Below are positions 49,001-61,112 of a stretch of 64,000 bases of DNA, piece by piece. The first letter of the stretch is position 1, and every line of letters begins with the position of its first letter. Below the pieces are notes generated by a model. The model searched no databases and was not told the DNA's origin. It saw nothing but the letters and a program-made list of their open reading frames with translations. A program made the translations under genes and the position numbers. Origin of the DNA: Pogonophryne albipinna (Eukaryota > Chordata > Actinopteri > Perciformes > Artedidraconidae); assembly GCA_028583405.1 (NCBI GenBank), contig JAPTMU010000164.1, positions 362,144-426,143 of the forward strand, in the 5' to 3' direction.

Positions 49001-52000
49001 CTCAGTGGCTCTGGCTCTGTAGGAGCATTTCAGTGTCTCCAGCATGTCAGTGGCTCTGGCTCTGTAGGAGCATTTCAGTGTCTCCAGCATCTCAGTGGCT
49101 CTGGCTCTGTAGGAGCATTTCAGTGTCTCCAGCATCTCAGTGGCTCTGGCTCTGTAGGAGCATTTCAGTGTCTCCAGCATGTCAGTGGCTCTGGCTCTGT
49201 AGGAGCATTTCAGTGTCTCCAGCATCTCAGTGGCTCTGGCTCTGTAGGAGCATTTCAGTGTCTCCAGCATCTCAGTGGCTCTGGCTCTGTAGGAGCATTT
49301 CAGTGTCTCCAGCATGTCAGTGGCTCTGGCTCTGTAGGAGCATTTCAGTGTCTCCAGCATCTCAGTGGCTCTGGCTCTGTAGGAGCATTTCAGTGTCTCC
49401 AGCATCTCAGTGGCTCTGGCTCTGTAGGAGCATTTCAGTGTCTCCAGCATGTCAGTGGCTCTGGCTCTGTAGGAGCATTTCAGTGTCTCCAGCATGTCAG
49501 TGGCTCTGGCTCTGTAGGAGCATTTCAGTGTCTCCAGCATCTCAGTGGCTCTGGCTCTGTAGGAGCATTTCAGTGTCTCCAGCATCTCAGTGGCTTCTGG
49601 CTCTGTAGGAGCATTTCAGTGTCTCCAGCATCTCAGTGGCTCTGGTTCTGTAGGAGCATTTCAGTGTCTCCAGCATGTCAGTGGCTCTGGTTCTGTAGGA
49701 GCATTTCAGTGTCTCCAGCATCTCAGTGGCTCTGGCTCTGTAGGAGCATTTCAGTGTCTCCAGCATGTCAGTGGCTCTGGCTCTGTAGGAGCATTTCAGT
49801 GTCTCCAGCATGTCAGTGGCTCTGGCTCTGTAGGAGCATTTCAGTGTCTCCAGCATGTCAGTGGCTCTGGCTCTGTAGGAGCATTTCAGTGTCTCCAGCA
49901 TCTCAGTGGCTCTGGCTCTGTAGGAGCATTTCAGTGTCTCCAGCATCTCAGTGGCTCTGGCTCTGTAGGAGCATTTCAGTGTCTCCAGCATGTCAGTGGC
50001 TCTGGCTCTGTAGGAGCATTTCAGTGTCTCCAGCATGTCAGTGGCTCTGGCTCTGGCTCTGTAGGAGCATTTCAGTGTCTCCAGCATCTCAGTGGCTCTG
50101 GTTCTGCAGGAGCATTTCAGTGTCTCCAGCATCTCAGTGGCTCTGGCTCTGTAGGAGCATTTCAGTGTCTCCAGCATGTCAGTGGCTCTGGTTCTGTAGG
50201 AGCATTTCAGTGTCTCCAGCATCTCAGTGACTCTGGTTCTGCAGGAGCATTTCAGTGTCTCCAGCATCTCAGTGGCTCTGGCTCTGTAGGAGCATTTCAG
50301 TGTCTCCAGCATGTCAGTGGCTCTGGCTCTGTAGGAGCATTTCAGTGTCTCCAGCATGTCAGTGGCTCTGGCTCTGTAGGAGCATTTCAGTGTCTCCAGC
50401 ATGTCAGTGGCTCTGGTTCTGTAGGAGCATTTCAGTGTCTCCAGCATGTCAGTGGCTCTGGCTCTGTAGGAGCATTTCAGTGTCTCCAGCATCTCAGTGG
50501 CTCTGGCTCTGTAGGAGCATTTCAGTGTCTCCAGCATGTCAGTGGCTCTGGCTCTGCAGGAGCATTTCAGTGTCTCCAGCATGTCAGTGGCTCTGGTTCT
50601 GCAGGAGCATTTCAGTGTCTCCAGCATCTCAGTGGCTCTGGTTCTGTAGGAGCATTTCAGTGTCTCCAGCATGTCAGTGGCTCTGGCTCTGTAGGAGCAT
50701 TTCAGTGTCTCCAGCATCTCAGTGGCTCTGGCTCTGCAGGAGCATTTCAGTGTCTCCAGCATCTCAGTGGCTCTGGCTCTGTAGGAGCATTTCAGTGTCT
50801 CCAGCATCTCAGTGGCTCTGGCTCTGTAGGAGCATTTCAGTGTCTCCAGCATCTCAGTGGCTCTGGTTCTGTAGGAGCATTTCAGTGTCTCCAGCATGTC
50901 AGTGGCTCTGGCTCTGTAGGAGCATTTCAGTGTCTCCAGCATCTCAGTGGCTCTGGCTCTGTAGGAGCATTTCAGTGTCTCCAGCATGTCAGTGGCTCTG
51001 GCTCTGTAGGAGCATTTCAGTGTCTCCAGCATCTCAGTGGCTCTGGCTCTGCAGGAGCATTTCAGTGTCTCCAGCATGTCAGTGGCTCTGGTTCTGTAGG
51101 AGCATTTCAGTGTCTCCAGCATCTCAGTGGCTCTGGCTCTGTAGGAGCATTTCAGTGTCTCCAGCATGTCAGTGGCTCTGGTTCTGTAGGAGCATTTCAG
51201 TGTCTCCAGCATCTCAGTGGCTCTGGCTCTGCAGGAGCATTTCAGTGTCTCCAGCATGTCAGTGGCTCTGGTTCTGTAGGAGCATTTCAGTGTCTCCAGC
51301 ATCTCAGTGGTTCTGGTTCTGTAGGAGCATTTCAGTGTCTCCAGCATGTCAGTGGTTCTGGCTCTGTAGGAGCATTTCAGTGTCTCCAGCATCTCAGTGG
51401 CTCTGGTTCTGTAGGAGCATTTCAGTGTCTCCAGCATGTCAGTGGCTCTGGCTCTGCAGGAGCATTTCAGTGTCTCCAGCATCTCAGTGGCTCTGGTTCT
51501 GTAGGAGCATTTCAGTGTCTCCAGCATCTCAGTGGCTCTGGCTCTGTAGGAGCATTTCAGTGTCTCCAGCATCTCAGTGGCTCTGGTTCTGCAGGAGCAT
51601 TTCAGTGTCTCCAGCATCTCAGTGGCTCTGGTTCTGTAGGAGCATTTCAGTGTCTCCAGCATGTCAGTGGCTCTGGCTCTGTAGGAGCATTTCAGTGTCT
51701 CCAGCATCTCAGTGGCTCTGGCTCTGTAGGAGCATTTCAGTGTCTCCAGCATGTCAGTGGCTCTGGCTCTGTAGGAGCATTTCAGTGTCTCCAGCATGTC
51801 AGTGGCTCTGGCTCTGTAGGAGCATTTCAGTGTCTCCAGCATCTCAGTGGCTCTGGCTCTGTAGGAGCATTTCAGTGTCTCCAGCATCTCAGTGGCTCTG
51901 GTTCTGTAGGAGCATTTCAGTGTCTCCAGCATGTCAGTGGCTCTGGCTCTGTAGGAGCATTTCAGTGTCTCCAGCATCTCAGTGGCTCTGGCTCTGTAGG

Positions 52001-52500
52001 AGCATTTCAGTGTCTCCAGCATCTCAGTGGCTCTGGCTCTGCAGGAGCATTTCAGTGTCTCCAGCATGTCAGTGGCTCTGGTTCTGTAGGAGCATTTCAG
52101 TGTCTCCAGCATCTCAGTGGCTCTGGCTCTGCAGGAGCATTTCAGTGTCTCCAGCATGTCAGTGGCTCTGGTTCTGTAGGAGCATTTCAGTGTCTCCAGC
52201 ATCTCAGTGGTTCTGGTTCTGTAGGAGCATTTCAGTGTCTCCAGCATGTCAGTGGTTCTGGCTCTGTAGGAGCATTTCAGTGTCTCCAGCATGTCAGTGG
52301 CTCTGGCTCTGTAGGAGCATTTCAGTGTCTCCAGCATGTCAGTGGCTCTGGTTCTGTAGGAGCATTTCAGTGTCTCCAGCATCTCAGTGGCTCTGGCTCT
52401 GCAGGAGCATTTCAGTGTCTCCAGCATCTCAGTGGCTCTGGCTCTGCAGGAGCATTTCAGTGTCTCCAGCATCTCAGTGGCTCTGGCTCTGTAGGAGCAC
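46096..52500. repeat. 45-bp minisatellite expanded inside a LINE ORF, about 142 copies
   Basis: On the minus strand each unit encodes the 15-residue CSYRARATEMLETLK, with variation at three codons (E/D, A/T, Y/C). The array is in frame with LINE reverse-transcriptase sequence at its right end (52505-52715, reading LNKLQVSQHKAARCALQCSYR). It continues into LINE sequence at its left end. The frame is broken only at about 48917 (one base lost in GTCAGTGCTCTGG) and 49592 (one base gained). Between about 48950 and 49570 the units follow an E-E-D order, a 135-bp higher-order period. The plus strand is also open for over 4 kb, by coincidence. Confidence 0.95.
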
Positions 52501-53110
52501 TGCAGTGCACATCGTGCTGCCTTATGTTGTGATACTTGTAGTTTGTTTAAATCTTTTTCCGCAGCACTCGACCAAATAACCAAACAATAATCAAGCTGCG
52601 ACAGAACCAAAGCATCCACAACTTGTCTACTGACATCCATAGGCAAATATTTTACAATTCTTTTGACAAGTGACACACCCCTTCCCATTTTACATACAAC
52701 ATTATCCAAGATCATTTATGATCCAGGGTTATACCTAGCAACGTTGTCTCCTTGACCTGTTCAATTTCAATATGGTTTAAATTGAGTAATTTTGGTTCAC
52801 CTTTTAACTGATGATTTGATCCTATTAATCACGATTTTGTTTTTCCCGCATTAAGTACCAACTTATTATTTATGACCCACTCTGATATCAGTAGTAGATC
52901 TTTATTCATAACATTTGTCAACTCTCTTGTAGTCGATGCTGCATAATATATTGTTGAGTCGTCTGCATACATTACAATTTTAGCTTTTTCTAACACTAAT
53001 GGTAGGTCATTTGTAAAAATAGAAAATAAAAGTGGTCCCAAACAACTACCCTGAGGTACTCCACAAGTAACTGTTTTCATGTTTGAGAGACTTCCATTAA
53101 AAAAAAACAG
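52501..53110 (-). pseudogene. LINE reverse transcriptase, palm and thumb
   Basis: Minus strand 53080-52829 carries TCGVPQGSCLGPLLFSIFTN and the catalytic VMYADDSTIYY, followed by WVINNKLVLNAGKTKS. The segment 52715-52505 carries MGRGVSLVKRI and LSQLDYCLVIWSSA before entering the 45-bp array. The style fits the CR1/Jockey-like group of fish LINEs; family not fixed. Stops and shifts separate the pieces (for example at 52716-52828), so it is non-functional. Confidence 0.8.
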
Positions 53111-53229
53111 TTTGACTTTGATTTGTCAGGTAACTTTCTAACCACCTCAGCGTTTCAACATGAAAACCATGTTGTTCCAGCTTGTGTAACAACAAAGAAT
53201 GGGCAATGACATCAAAAGCAGGACTAAAA

Positions 53230-53754
53230 CCTAGTAGCACTGCACCCACTCACTCAAGTAGCACTGCACCCACTCACTCAAGTAGCACTGCACCCACTCA
53301 CTCAAGTAGCACTGCACCCACTCACTCAAGTAGCACTGCACCCACTCACTCAAGTATCACTGCACCCACTCACTCAAGTAGTACTGCACCCACTCACTCA
53401 AGTAGTACTGCACCCACTCACTCAAGTAGCACTGCACCCACTCACTCAAGTAGTACTGCACCCACTCACTCAAGTAGCACTGCACCCACTCACTCAAGTA
53501 GCTCTGCACCCACTCACTCAAGTAGCACTGCACCCACTCACTCAAGTAGTACTGCACCCACTCACTCAAGTATCACTGCACCCACTCACTCAAGTATCAC
53601 TGCACCCACTCACTCAAGTAGTACTGCACCCACTCACTCAAGTAGTACTGCACCCACTCACTCAAGTAGCACTGCACCCACTCACTCAAGTAGTACTGCA
53701 CCCACTCACTCAAGTAGCACTGCACCCACTCACTCAAGTAGTACTGCACCCACT
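53230..53754. repeat. 24-bp minisatellite at RT motif A of the same LINE, about 22 copies
   Basis: Units of AGTAGCACTGCACCCACTCA followed by CTCA, with variants (AGTATCAC, AGTAGTAC, AGTAGCTC). In the LINE reading frame on the minus strand the unit reads GAVLLE then a stop. It sits between EL-DNRKLVGAVLLE and GFSPAFDVIAHS, exactly at the conserved aspartate motif A of the reverse transcriptase. Confidence 0.92.
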
Positions 53755-55020
53755 AGCTTCCTATTATCTAGTTCGCCCTTCCAGTCATCTGTCATTTGTG
53801 TTAAAGCGGTGCATGTGGAATGGCCAGGTCTGTAAGCATGTTGATACACGGTGTTAAGGTGGAATGGCCAGGTCTGTAAGCATGTTGATACACGGCTATT
53901 TGTACCAGAAAATGGTCCAGCTGGATTTTTTGCAAGTGGAATAATTGTTGCTATTTTCCATGCCTGTGTGCAAATACATTTATCAATACTCAAATGTATA
54001 ATATGACAGATAGGCTCTGCAACAACATTAGCAACACATCTAAGAAATGTACCAACTAAATGATCCACTCCTGGTGGTTTATCATTTACCGAGTAGACAT
54101 TCAACATCTGTAATTGTCACTTTTTCTATTTTAAATGTACACTTCTTATTTTTCTTTATTAGAAATGTGGAGTTACTTGATTCATATTTCTCCTCAAATG
54201 TTTTACTTTATCAAGAAAATAGTCATTCAGATGATCAGCAATTTGTGCTGGTTTAGTCAAAAATGTCCACCTCAAGATATGTTGAGGTGGATTTCGGCTT
54301 ACGGCCCATCATGCCATTCACTAAACCTTCTATACATTTGCCCATCTGACTCATAACTTGATGAGAGCTACATGTGTTGCATCGTCTCTTTGTTTCATCA
54401 GATCCCTTAATTCCTCATCTACCCAGGGTGCTCTAAAGTCCCTTACAGTCTGCTTTCTAAGTGGAGCATGCTTATCAATCACCTGCATGAATAACAAATG
54501 AAACACATCAAGAGCATCATCTGGATCGACTTTCTCAAAAACATGATTCCAACATATCTTTTGAACATCCTGTCTGAAGGACTCTTCACTAAACATTCAC
54601 ATTGATCTCCTCACAATGACTTTGGGTCCTGCTTTCTGCACCTTTGTCTTTCTCACGATAATGATTAAGTTATGATCAGAACACCCTACTGGAACTGATA
54701 TTGCCTGAGAACATACATGGCTCAGATGAGTCAATATATGATCAATACAAGTTGCGCTTTTTGACCCATCTTCCTTGATGCATACCCTGTAGGTTTAGTC
54801 ACCGTTTGTACCAAGTTACACGTATTAGTTATTGTCTGCAGCTTGTTTTAAGGGCACAGTGCAACATATTCCAGTCAATATTTAAGTCTCCGATAAAATA
54901 AATCTCTCTGTCAAGATCACAAACTTTGTCTAACATTTCACATCATTTGTCTAAATAAATGAGGTTTGCATTTGGAGGTCTGTAACAACATCCTACCAAC
55001 AAAGGTTTCAAGTGAGGTCA
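53755..55020 (-). pseudogene. LINE endonuclease remnant and RT N-terminal region
   Basis: Minus strand. 55020-54600 contains endonuclease-like pieces (a GDLNIDWNML-type stretch near 54880) broken by stops. 54596-54351 is the linker with APLRKQTVRDFRAPWVDEEL. 54107-53755 is the RT finger region with KPPGVDHLVG, CTQAWKIATIIPLAKN and HAYRPGHSTCTALTQMTDDW. A roughly 41-bp tandem duplication at 53815-53895 interrupts this last piece. 5' truncated at about 55020, where the CT-rich array begins. Confidence 0.75.
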
Positions 55021-55053
55021 ATTAATTTGCAACCAAAGTACTTCAATATCAGC

Positions 55054-55930
55054 AGACATCAGATCGTACCTCTCTCTCTCTCAGACAACAGATCGTACCT
55101 CTCTCTCTCTCAGACATCAGATCGTACCTCTCTCTCTCTGACATCAGATCGTATCTCTCTCTCAGACATCAGATCGTACCTCTCTCTCTCTCAGACATCA
55201 GATCGTACCTCTCTCTCTCTCAGACAACAGATCGTACCTCTCTCTCTCTGACATCGGATCGTATCTCTCTCTCTCAGACATCAGATCGTATCTCTCTCTC
55301 TCTCAGACATCAGATCGTACCTCTCTCTCTCTCAGACATCAGATCGTATCTCTCTCTCAGACATCAGATCGTACCTCTCTCTCTCTCAGACATCAGATCG
55401 TACCTCTCTCTCTCTCAGACAACAGATCGTACCTCTCTCTCTCTGACATCGGATCGTATCTCTCTCTCTCAGACATCAGATCGTATCTCTCTCTCAGACA
55501 TCAGATCGTACCTCTCTCTCTCTCAGACATCAGATCGTACCTCTCTCTCTCTGACATCAGATCGTACCTCTCTCTCTCAGACATCAGATCGTACCTCTCT
55601 CTCTCTCAGACATCAGATCGTATCTCTCTCTCTCAGACATCAGATCGTATCTCTCTCTCTCTCAGACATCAGATCGTACCTCTCTCTCTCTCTCTGACAT
55701 CAGATCGTATCTCTCTCTCTCTCAGACATCAGATCGTACCTCTCTCTCTCAGACATCAGATCGTACCTCTCTCTCAGACATCAGATCGTACCTCTCTCTC
55801 TCAGACATCAGATCGTACCTCTCTCTCTCAGACATCAGATCGTATCTCTCTCTCTCAGACATCAGATCGTACCTCTCTCTCTCTCAGACATCAGATCGTA
55901 TCTCTCTCTCAGACATCAGATCGTACCTCT
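55054..55930. repeat. CT-rich 23-29-bp array, block 1
   Basis: Units of CAGACATCAGATCGTACCTC (or GTATCTC) plus a variable (TC)n. Unit length changes by two bases through the CT count. The pyrimidine bias is on the plus strand. Confidence 0.95.
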
Positions 55931-56400
55931 CAATTCAATTCAATTCAATTCAATATGCTTTATTGGCATGAATGTCAGGTGAACAATATTGCCAAAGCGT
56001 CAAGGATATATGATAAGAAAAAAAAATACAAAAACAATTCATTCATTAAACAATTTACAACAATATATTACAAAACCTCAAGTATCAAATGTAAAAAGAA
56101 AGAAAGGAAGAAAAGAAAGACACATGAAGTAGAGGAGCAATCAGAGTGAGCTGAGGGGAACAGCTGTTATGTGTTGTTGTTGTCTCTTAGGCTGTGACAT
56201 GCGCTCACATATTTCGCTGCTTCTATGCTGCTGGCACTATTTTCTCCAAGTACATGTTGCATTTTATTCTGGTCAGACAGTGATTCAAAATCTTGGAGTT
56301 TACATGTTATCTTTGTAAAGAACTTTGTTCTAATGTCTTGGTATGTTTGACAGTGCAGCAGGAAGTGTTGTTCTGTCTCCACCTGTCTCTGAGGACAGAG
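55931..56400 (-). mobile_element. LINE 3' end, copy 1 (longest)
   Basis: Starts with a (CAATT)n run and TATGCTTTATTGGCATGAAT on the plus strand. On the minus strand 56382-56167 reads TEQHFLLHCQTYQDIRTKF and later YVSACHSLRD, a C-terminal LINE protein region with a His-Cys motif, probably of a Tx1/L1-like element. It sits inside the CT-rich array. Confidence 0.7.
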
Positions 56401-59400
56401 CTCTCTCTCTCAGACATCAGATCGTATCTCTCTCTCTCTCAGACATCAGATCGTATCTCTCTCTCAGACATCAGATCGTATCTCTCTCTCAGACATCAGA
56501 CCGTATCTCTCTCTCTGACATCAGATCGTATCTCTCTCTCTCAGACATCAGATCGTATCTCTCTCTCTCAGACATCAGATCGTATCTCTCTCTCTCAGAC
56601 ATCAGATCGTATCTCTCTCTCTGACATCAGATCGTACCTCTCTCTCTCAGACATCAGATCATACCTCTCTCTCTCTCAGACATCAGATCGTATCTCTCTC
56701 TCTCAGACATCAGATCGTATCTCTCTCTCTCTCAGACATCAGATCGTACCTCTCTCTCAGACATCAGATCGTATCTCTCTCTCAGTCATCAGATCGTATC
56801 TCTCTCTCTCAGACATCAGATCGTATCTCTCTCTCAGACATCAGATCGTATCTCTCTCTCTCTCAGACATCAGATCGTATCTCTCTCTCAGTCATCAGAT
56901 CGTATCTCTCTCTCTCAGACATCAGATCGTATCTCTCTCTCAGACATCAGATCGTATCTCTCTCTCAGTCATCAGATCGTATCTCTCTCTCTCTCAGACA
57001 TCAGATCGTACCTCTCTCTCTCAGACATCAGATCGTATCTCTCTCTCTCAGACATCAGATCGTATCTCTCTCTCTGACATCAGATCGTACCTCTCTCTCT
57101 CAGACATCAGATCATACCTCTCTCTCTCTCAGACATCAGATCGTACCTCTCTCTCTCAGACATCAGATCGTATCTCTCTCTCTCTCTCAGACATCAGATC
57201 GTACCTCTCTCTCAGACATCAGATCGTATCTCTCTCTCAGTCATCAGATCGTATCTCTCTCTCTCAGACATCAGATCGTATCTCTCTCTCAGACATCAGA
57301 TCGTATCTCTCTCTCAGACATCAGATCGTATCTCTCTCTCTCAGACATCAGATCGTATCTCTCTCTCAGACATCAGATCGTATCTCTCTCTCTCTCAGAC
57401 ATCAGATCGTATCTCTCTCAGACATCAGATCGTACCTCTCTCTCAGTCATCAGATCGTACCTCTCTCTCAGACATCAGATCGTATCTCTCTCTCTCTCAG
57501 ACATCAGATCGTATCTCTCTCTCTCAGACATCAGATCGTATCTCTCTCTCAGACATCAGATCGTACCTCTCTCTCAGTCATCAGATCGTACCTCTCTCTC
57601 TCAGACATCAGATCGTATCTCTCTCTCAGACATCAGATCGTATCTCTCTCTCAGACATCAGATCGTATCTCTCTCTCAGACATCAGATCGTATCTCTCTC
57701 TCTCAGACATCAGATCGTATCTCTCTCTCAGACATCAGATCGTATCTCTCTCTCTCAGACATCAGATCGTATCTCTCTCTCTCTCAGACATCAGATCGTA
57801 TCTCTCTCTCTCAGACATCAGATCGTATCTCTCTCTCTCTCAGACATCAGATCGTATCTCTCTCTCTCAGACATCAGATCGTATCTCTCTCTCTCAGACA
57901 TCAGATCGTACCTCTCTCTCAGACATCAGATCGTATCTCTCTCTCTGACATCAGATCGTACCTCTCTCTCTCTCAGACATCTGATCATATCTCTCTCTCT
58001 CTCAGACATCAGATCGTACCTCTCTCTCAGACATCAGATCGTACCTCTCTCTCTCAGACATCAGATCGTACCTCTCTCTCTCAGACATCAGATCGTACCT
58101 CTCTCTCTCAGACATCAGATCATACCTCTCTCTCTCTCAGACATCAGATCGTATCTCTCTCTCTCAGACATCAGATCGTATCTCTCTCTCTCTCAGACAT
58201 CAGATCGTACCTCTCTCTCAGACATCAGATCGTATCTCTCTCTCAGTCATCAGATCGTATCTCTCTCTCTCAGACATCAGATCGTATCTCTCTCTCAGAC
58301 ATCAGATCGTATCTCTCTCTCAGACATCAGATCGTATCTCTCCTCTCAGACATCAGATCGTATCTCTCTCTCAGACATCAGATCGTATCTCTCTCTCTCT
58401 CAGACATCAGATCGTATCTCTCTCAGACATCAGATCGTACCTCTCTCTCAGTCATCAGATCGTACCTCTCTCTCAGACATCAGATCGTATCTCTCTCTCT
58501 CTCAGACATCAGATCGTATCTCTCTCTCTCAGACATCAGATCGTATCTCTCTCTCAGACATCAGATCGTACCTCTCTCTCAGTCATCAGATCGTACTCTC
58601 TCTCTCAGACATCAGATCGTATCTCTCTCTCAGACATCAGATCGTATCTCTCTCTCAGACATCAGATCGTATCTCTCTCTCAGACATCAGATCGTATCTC
58701 TCTCTCTCAGACATCAGATCGTATCTCTCTCTCAGACATCAGATCGTATCTCTCTCTCTCAGACATCAGATCGTATCTCTCTCTCTCTCAGACATCAGAT
58801 CGTATCTCTCTCTCTCAGACATCAGATCGTATCTCTCTCTCTCTCAGACATCAGATCGTATCTCTCTCTCTCAGACATCAGATCGTATCTCTCTCTCTCA
58901 GACATCAGATCGTACCTCTCTCTCAGACATCAGATCGTATCTCTCTCTCTGACATCAGATCGTACCTCTCTCTCTCTCAGACATCTGATCATATCTCTCT
59001 CTCTCTCAGACATCAGATCGTACCTCTCTCTCAGACATCAGATCGTACCTCTCTCTCTCAGACATCAGATCGTACCTCTCTCTCTCAGACATCAGATCGT
59101 ACCTCTCTCTCAGACATCAGATCGTATCTCTCTCTCAGACATCAGATCGTACCTCTCTCTCTCTCAGACATCAGATCGTACCTCTCTCTCTCTCAGACAT
59201 CAGATCGTACCTCTCTCTCAGACATCAGATCGTACCTCTCTCTCAGACATCAGATCGTACCTCTCTCTCTCAGACATCAGATCGTACCTCTCTCTCTCAG
59301 ACATCATGATCGATATCTCTCTCTCTCAGACATCAGATCGTACTCTCTCTCTCAGACATCAGATCGTACTCTCTCTCTCAGACATCAGATCGTACCTCTC

Positions 59401-60828
59401 TCTCTCAGACATCAGATCGTACCTCTCTCTCTCAGACATCAGATCGTATCCTCTCTCTCAGACATCAGATCGTACCTCTCTCTCTCAGACATCAGATCGT
59501 ACTCTCTCTCTCTCAGACATCAGATCGTACCTCTCTCTCAGACATCAGATCGTATCTCTCTCTCAGACATCAGATCGTACTCTCTCTCTCTCAGACATCA
59601 GATCGTATCTCTCTCTCTCAGACATCAGATCGTATCTCTCTCTCTCAGTACATCAGATCGTATCCTCTCTCTCTCAGACATCAGATCGTATCTCTCTCTC
59701 TCAGACATCAGATCGTATCTCTCTCTCTCAGACATCAGATCGTACCTCTCTCTCTCTCAGACATCAGATCGTACCTCTCTCTCTCTCAGACATCAGATCG
59801 TATCTCTCTCTCAGACATCAGATCGTATCTCTCTCTCTCAGACATCAGATCGTATCTCTCTCTCAGACATCAGATCGTATCTCTCTCTCTCTCAGACATC
59901 AGATCGTATCTCTCTCTCTCAGACATCAGATCGTATCTCTCTCTCTCAGACATCAGATCGTACCTCTCTCTCAGACATCAGATCGTATCTCTCTCTCTGA
60001 CATCAGATCGTACCTCTCTCTCTCTCAGACATCTGATCATATCTCTCTCTCTCAGACATCAGATCGTACCTCTCTCTCAGACATCAGATCGTACCTCTCT
60101 CTCTCAGACATCAGATCGTACCTCTCTCTCTCAGACATCAGATCGTACCTCTCTCTCTCAGACATCAGATCTTATCTCTCTCTCAGACATCAGATCGTAC
60201 CTCTCTCTCAGTCATCAGATCGTATCTCTCTCTCTCTCAGACATCAGATCGTATCTCTCTCTCTCTCAGACATCAGATCGTATCTCTCTCAGACATCAGA
60301 TCGTACCTCTCTCTCAGTCATCAGATCGTACCTCTCTCTCAGACATCAGATCGTATCTCTCTCTCTCTCAGACATCAGATCGTATCTCTCTCTCTCTCAG
60401 ACATCAGATCGTATCCTCTCTCTCAGACATCAGATCGTACCTCTCTCTCAGTCATCAGATCGTACCTCTCTCTCTCAGACATCAGATCGTACCTCTCTCT
60501 CTCAGACATCAGATCGTATCTCTCTCTCAGACATCAGATCGTATCTCTCTCTCTCAGACATCAGATCGTATCTCTCTCTCAGACATCAGATCGTATCTCT
60601 CTCTCAGACATCAGATCGTATCTCTCTCTCAGACATCAGATCGTATCTCTCTCTCTCAGACATCAGATCGTATCTCTCTCTCTCAGACATCAGATCGTAT
60701 CTCTCTCTCAGACATCAGATCGTATCTCTCTCTCTCAGACATCAGATCTATCTCTCTCTCAGACATCAGATCGTATCTCTCTCTCAGACATCAGATCGTA
60801 TCTCTCTCTCTCAGACATCAGATCGTAT
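56401..60828. repeat. CT-rich array, block 2
   Basis: Same unit as block 1, about 4.4 kb. A marker variant, ACATCTGATCATATC, occurs near 57980, 58984 and 60034, showing roughly 1-kb higher-order duplication (the 57.0-57.9 kb part recurs at 58.1-58.95 kb with small indels). Confidence 0.95.
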
Positions 60829-61112
60829 CAATTTTTTTTTTTTTCAATTCAATATGCTTTATTGGCATGAATGTCAGGTGAACAATATTGCCAAAGCGTC
60901 AAGGATATATGATAAGAAAAAAAAAATACAAAAATAATTCATTCATTAAACAATTTACAACAATATATTACAAAACCTCAAGTATCAAATGTAAAAAGAA
61001 AGAAAGGAAGAAAAGAAAGACACATGAAGTAGAGGAGCAATCAGAGTGAGTTGAGGGGAACAGCTGTTATGTGTTGTTGTTGTCTCTTAGGCTGTGACAT
61101 GCACTCACATCT
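60829..61112 (-). mobile_element. LINE 3' end, copy 2 (short)
   Basis: Carries the last 280 bp of the copy at 55931, preceded by a T12 run, and stops at TGTGACATGCACTCACATCT. The shortened end is shared exactly with copy 3. Confidence 0.8.

Noticed and set aside
46109..50230. A 1373-codon plus-strand frame of SPASQWLWLCRSISV repeats as a repetitive protein gene
   Set aside because: The 45-bp period is a multiple of three and lacks stops on both strands. The minus strand continues into LINE protein at both edges and the plus strand has no gene context.
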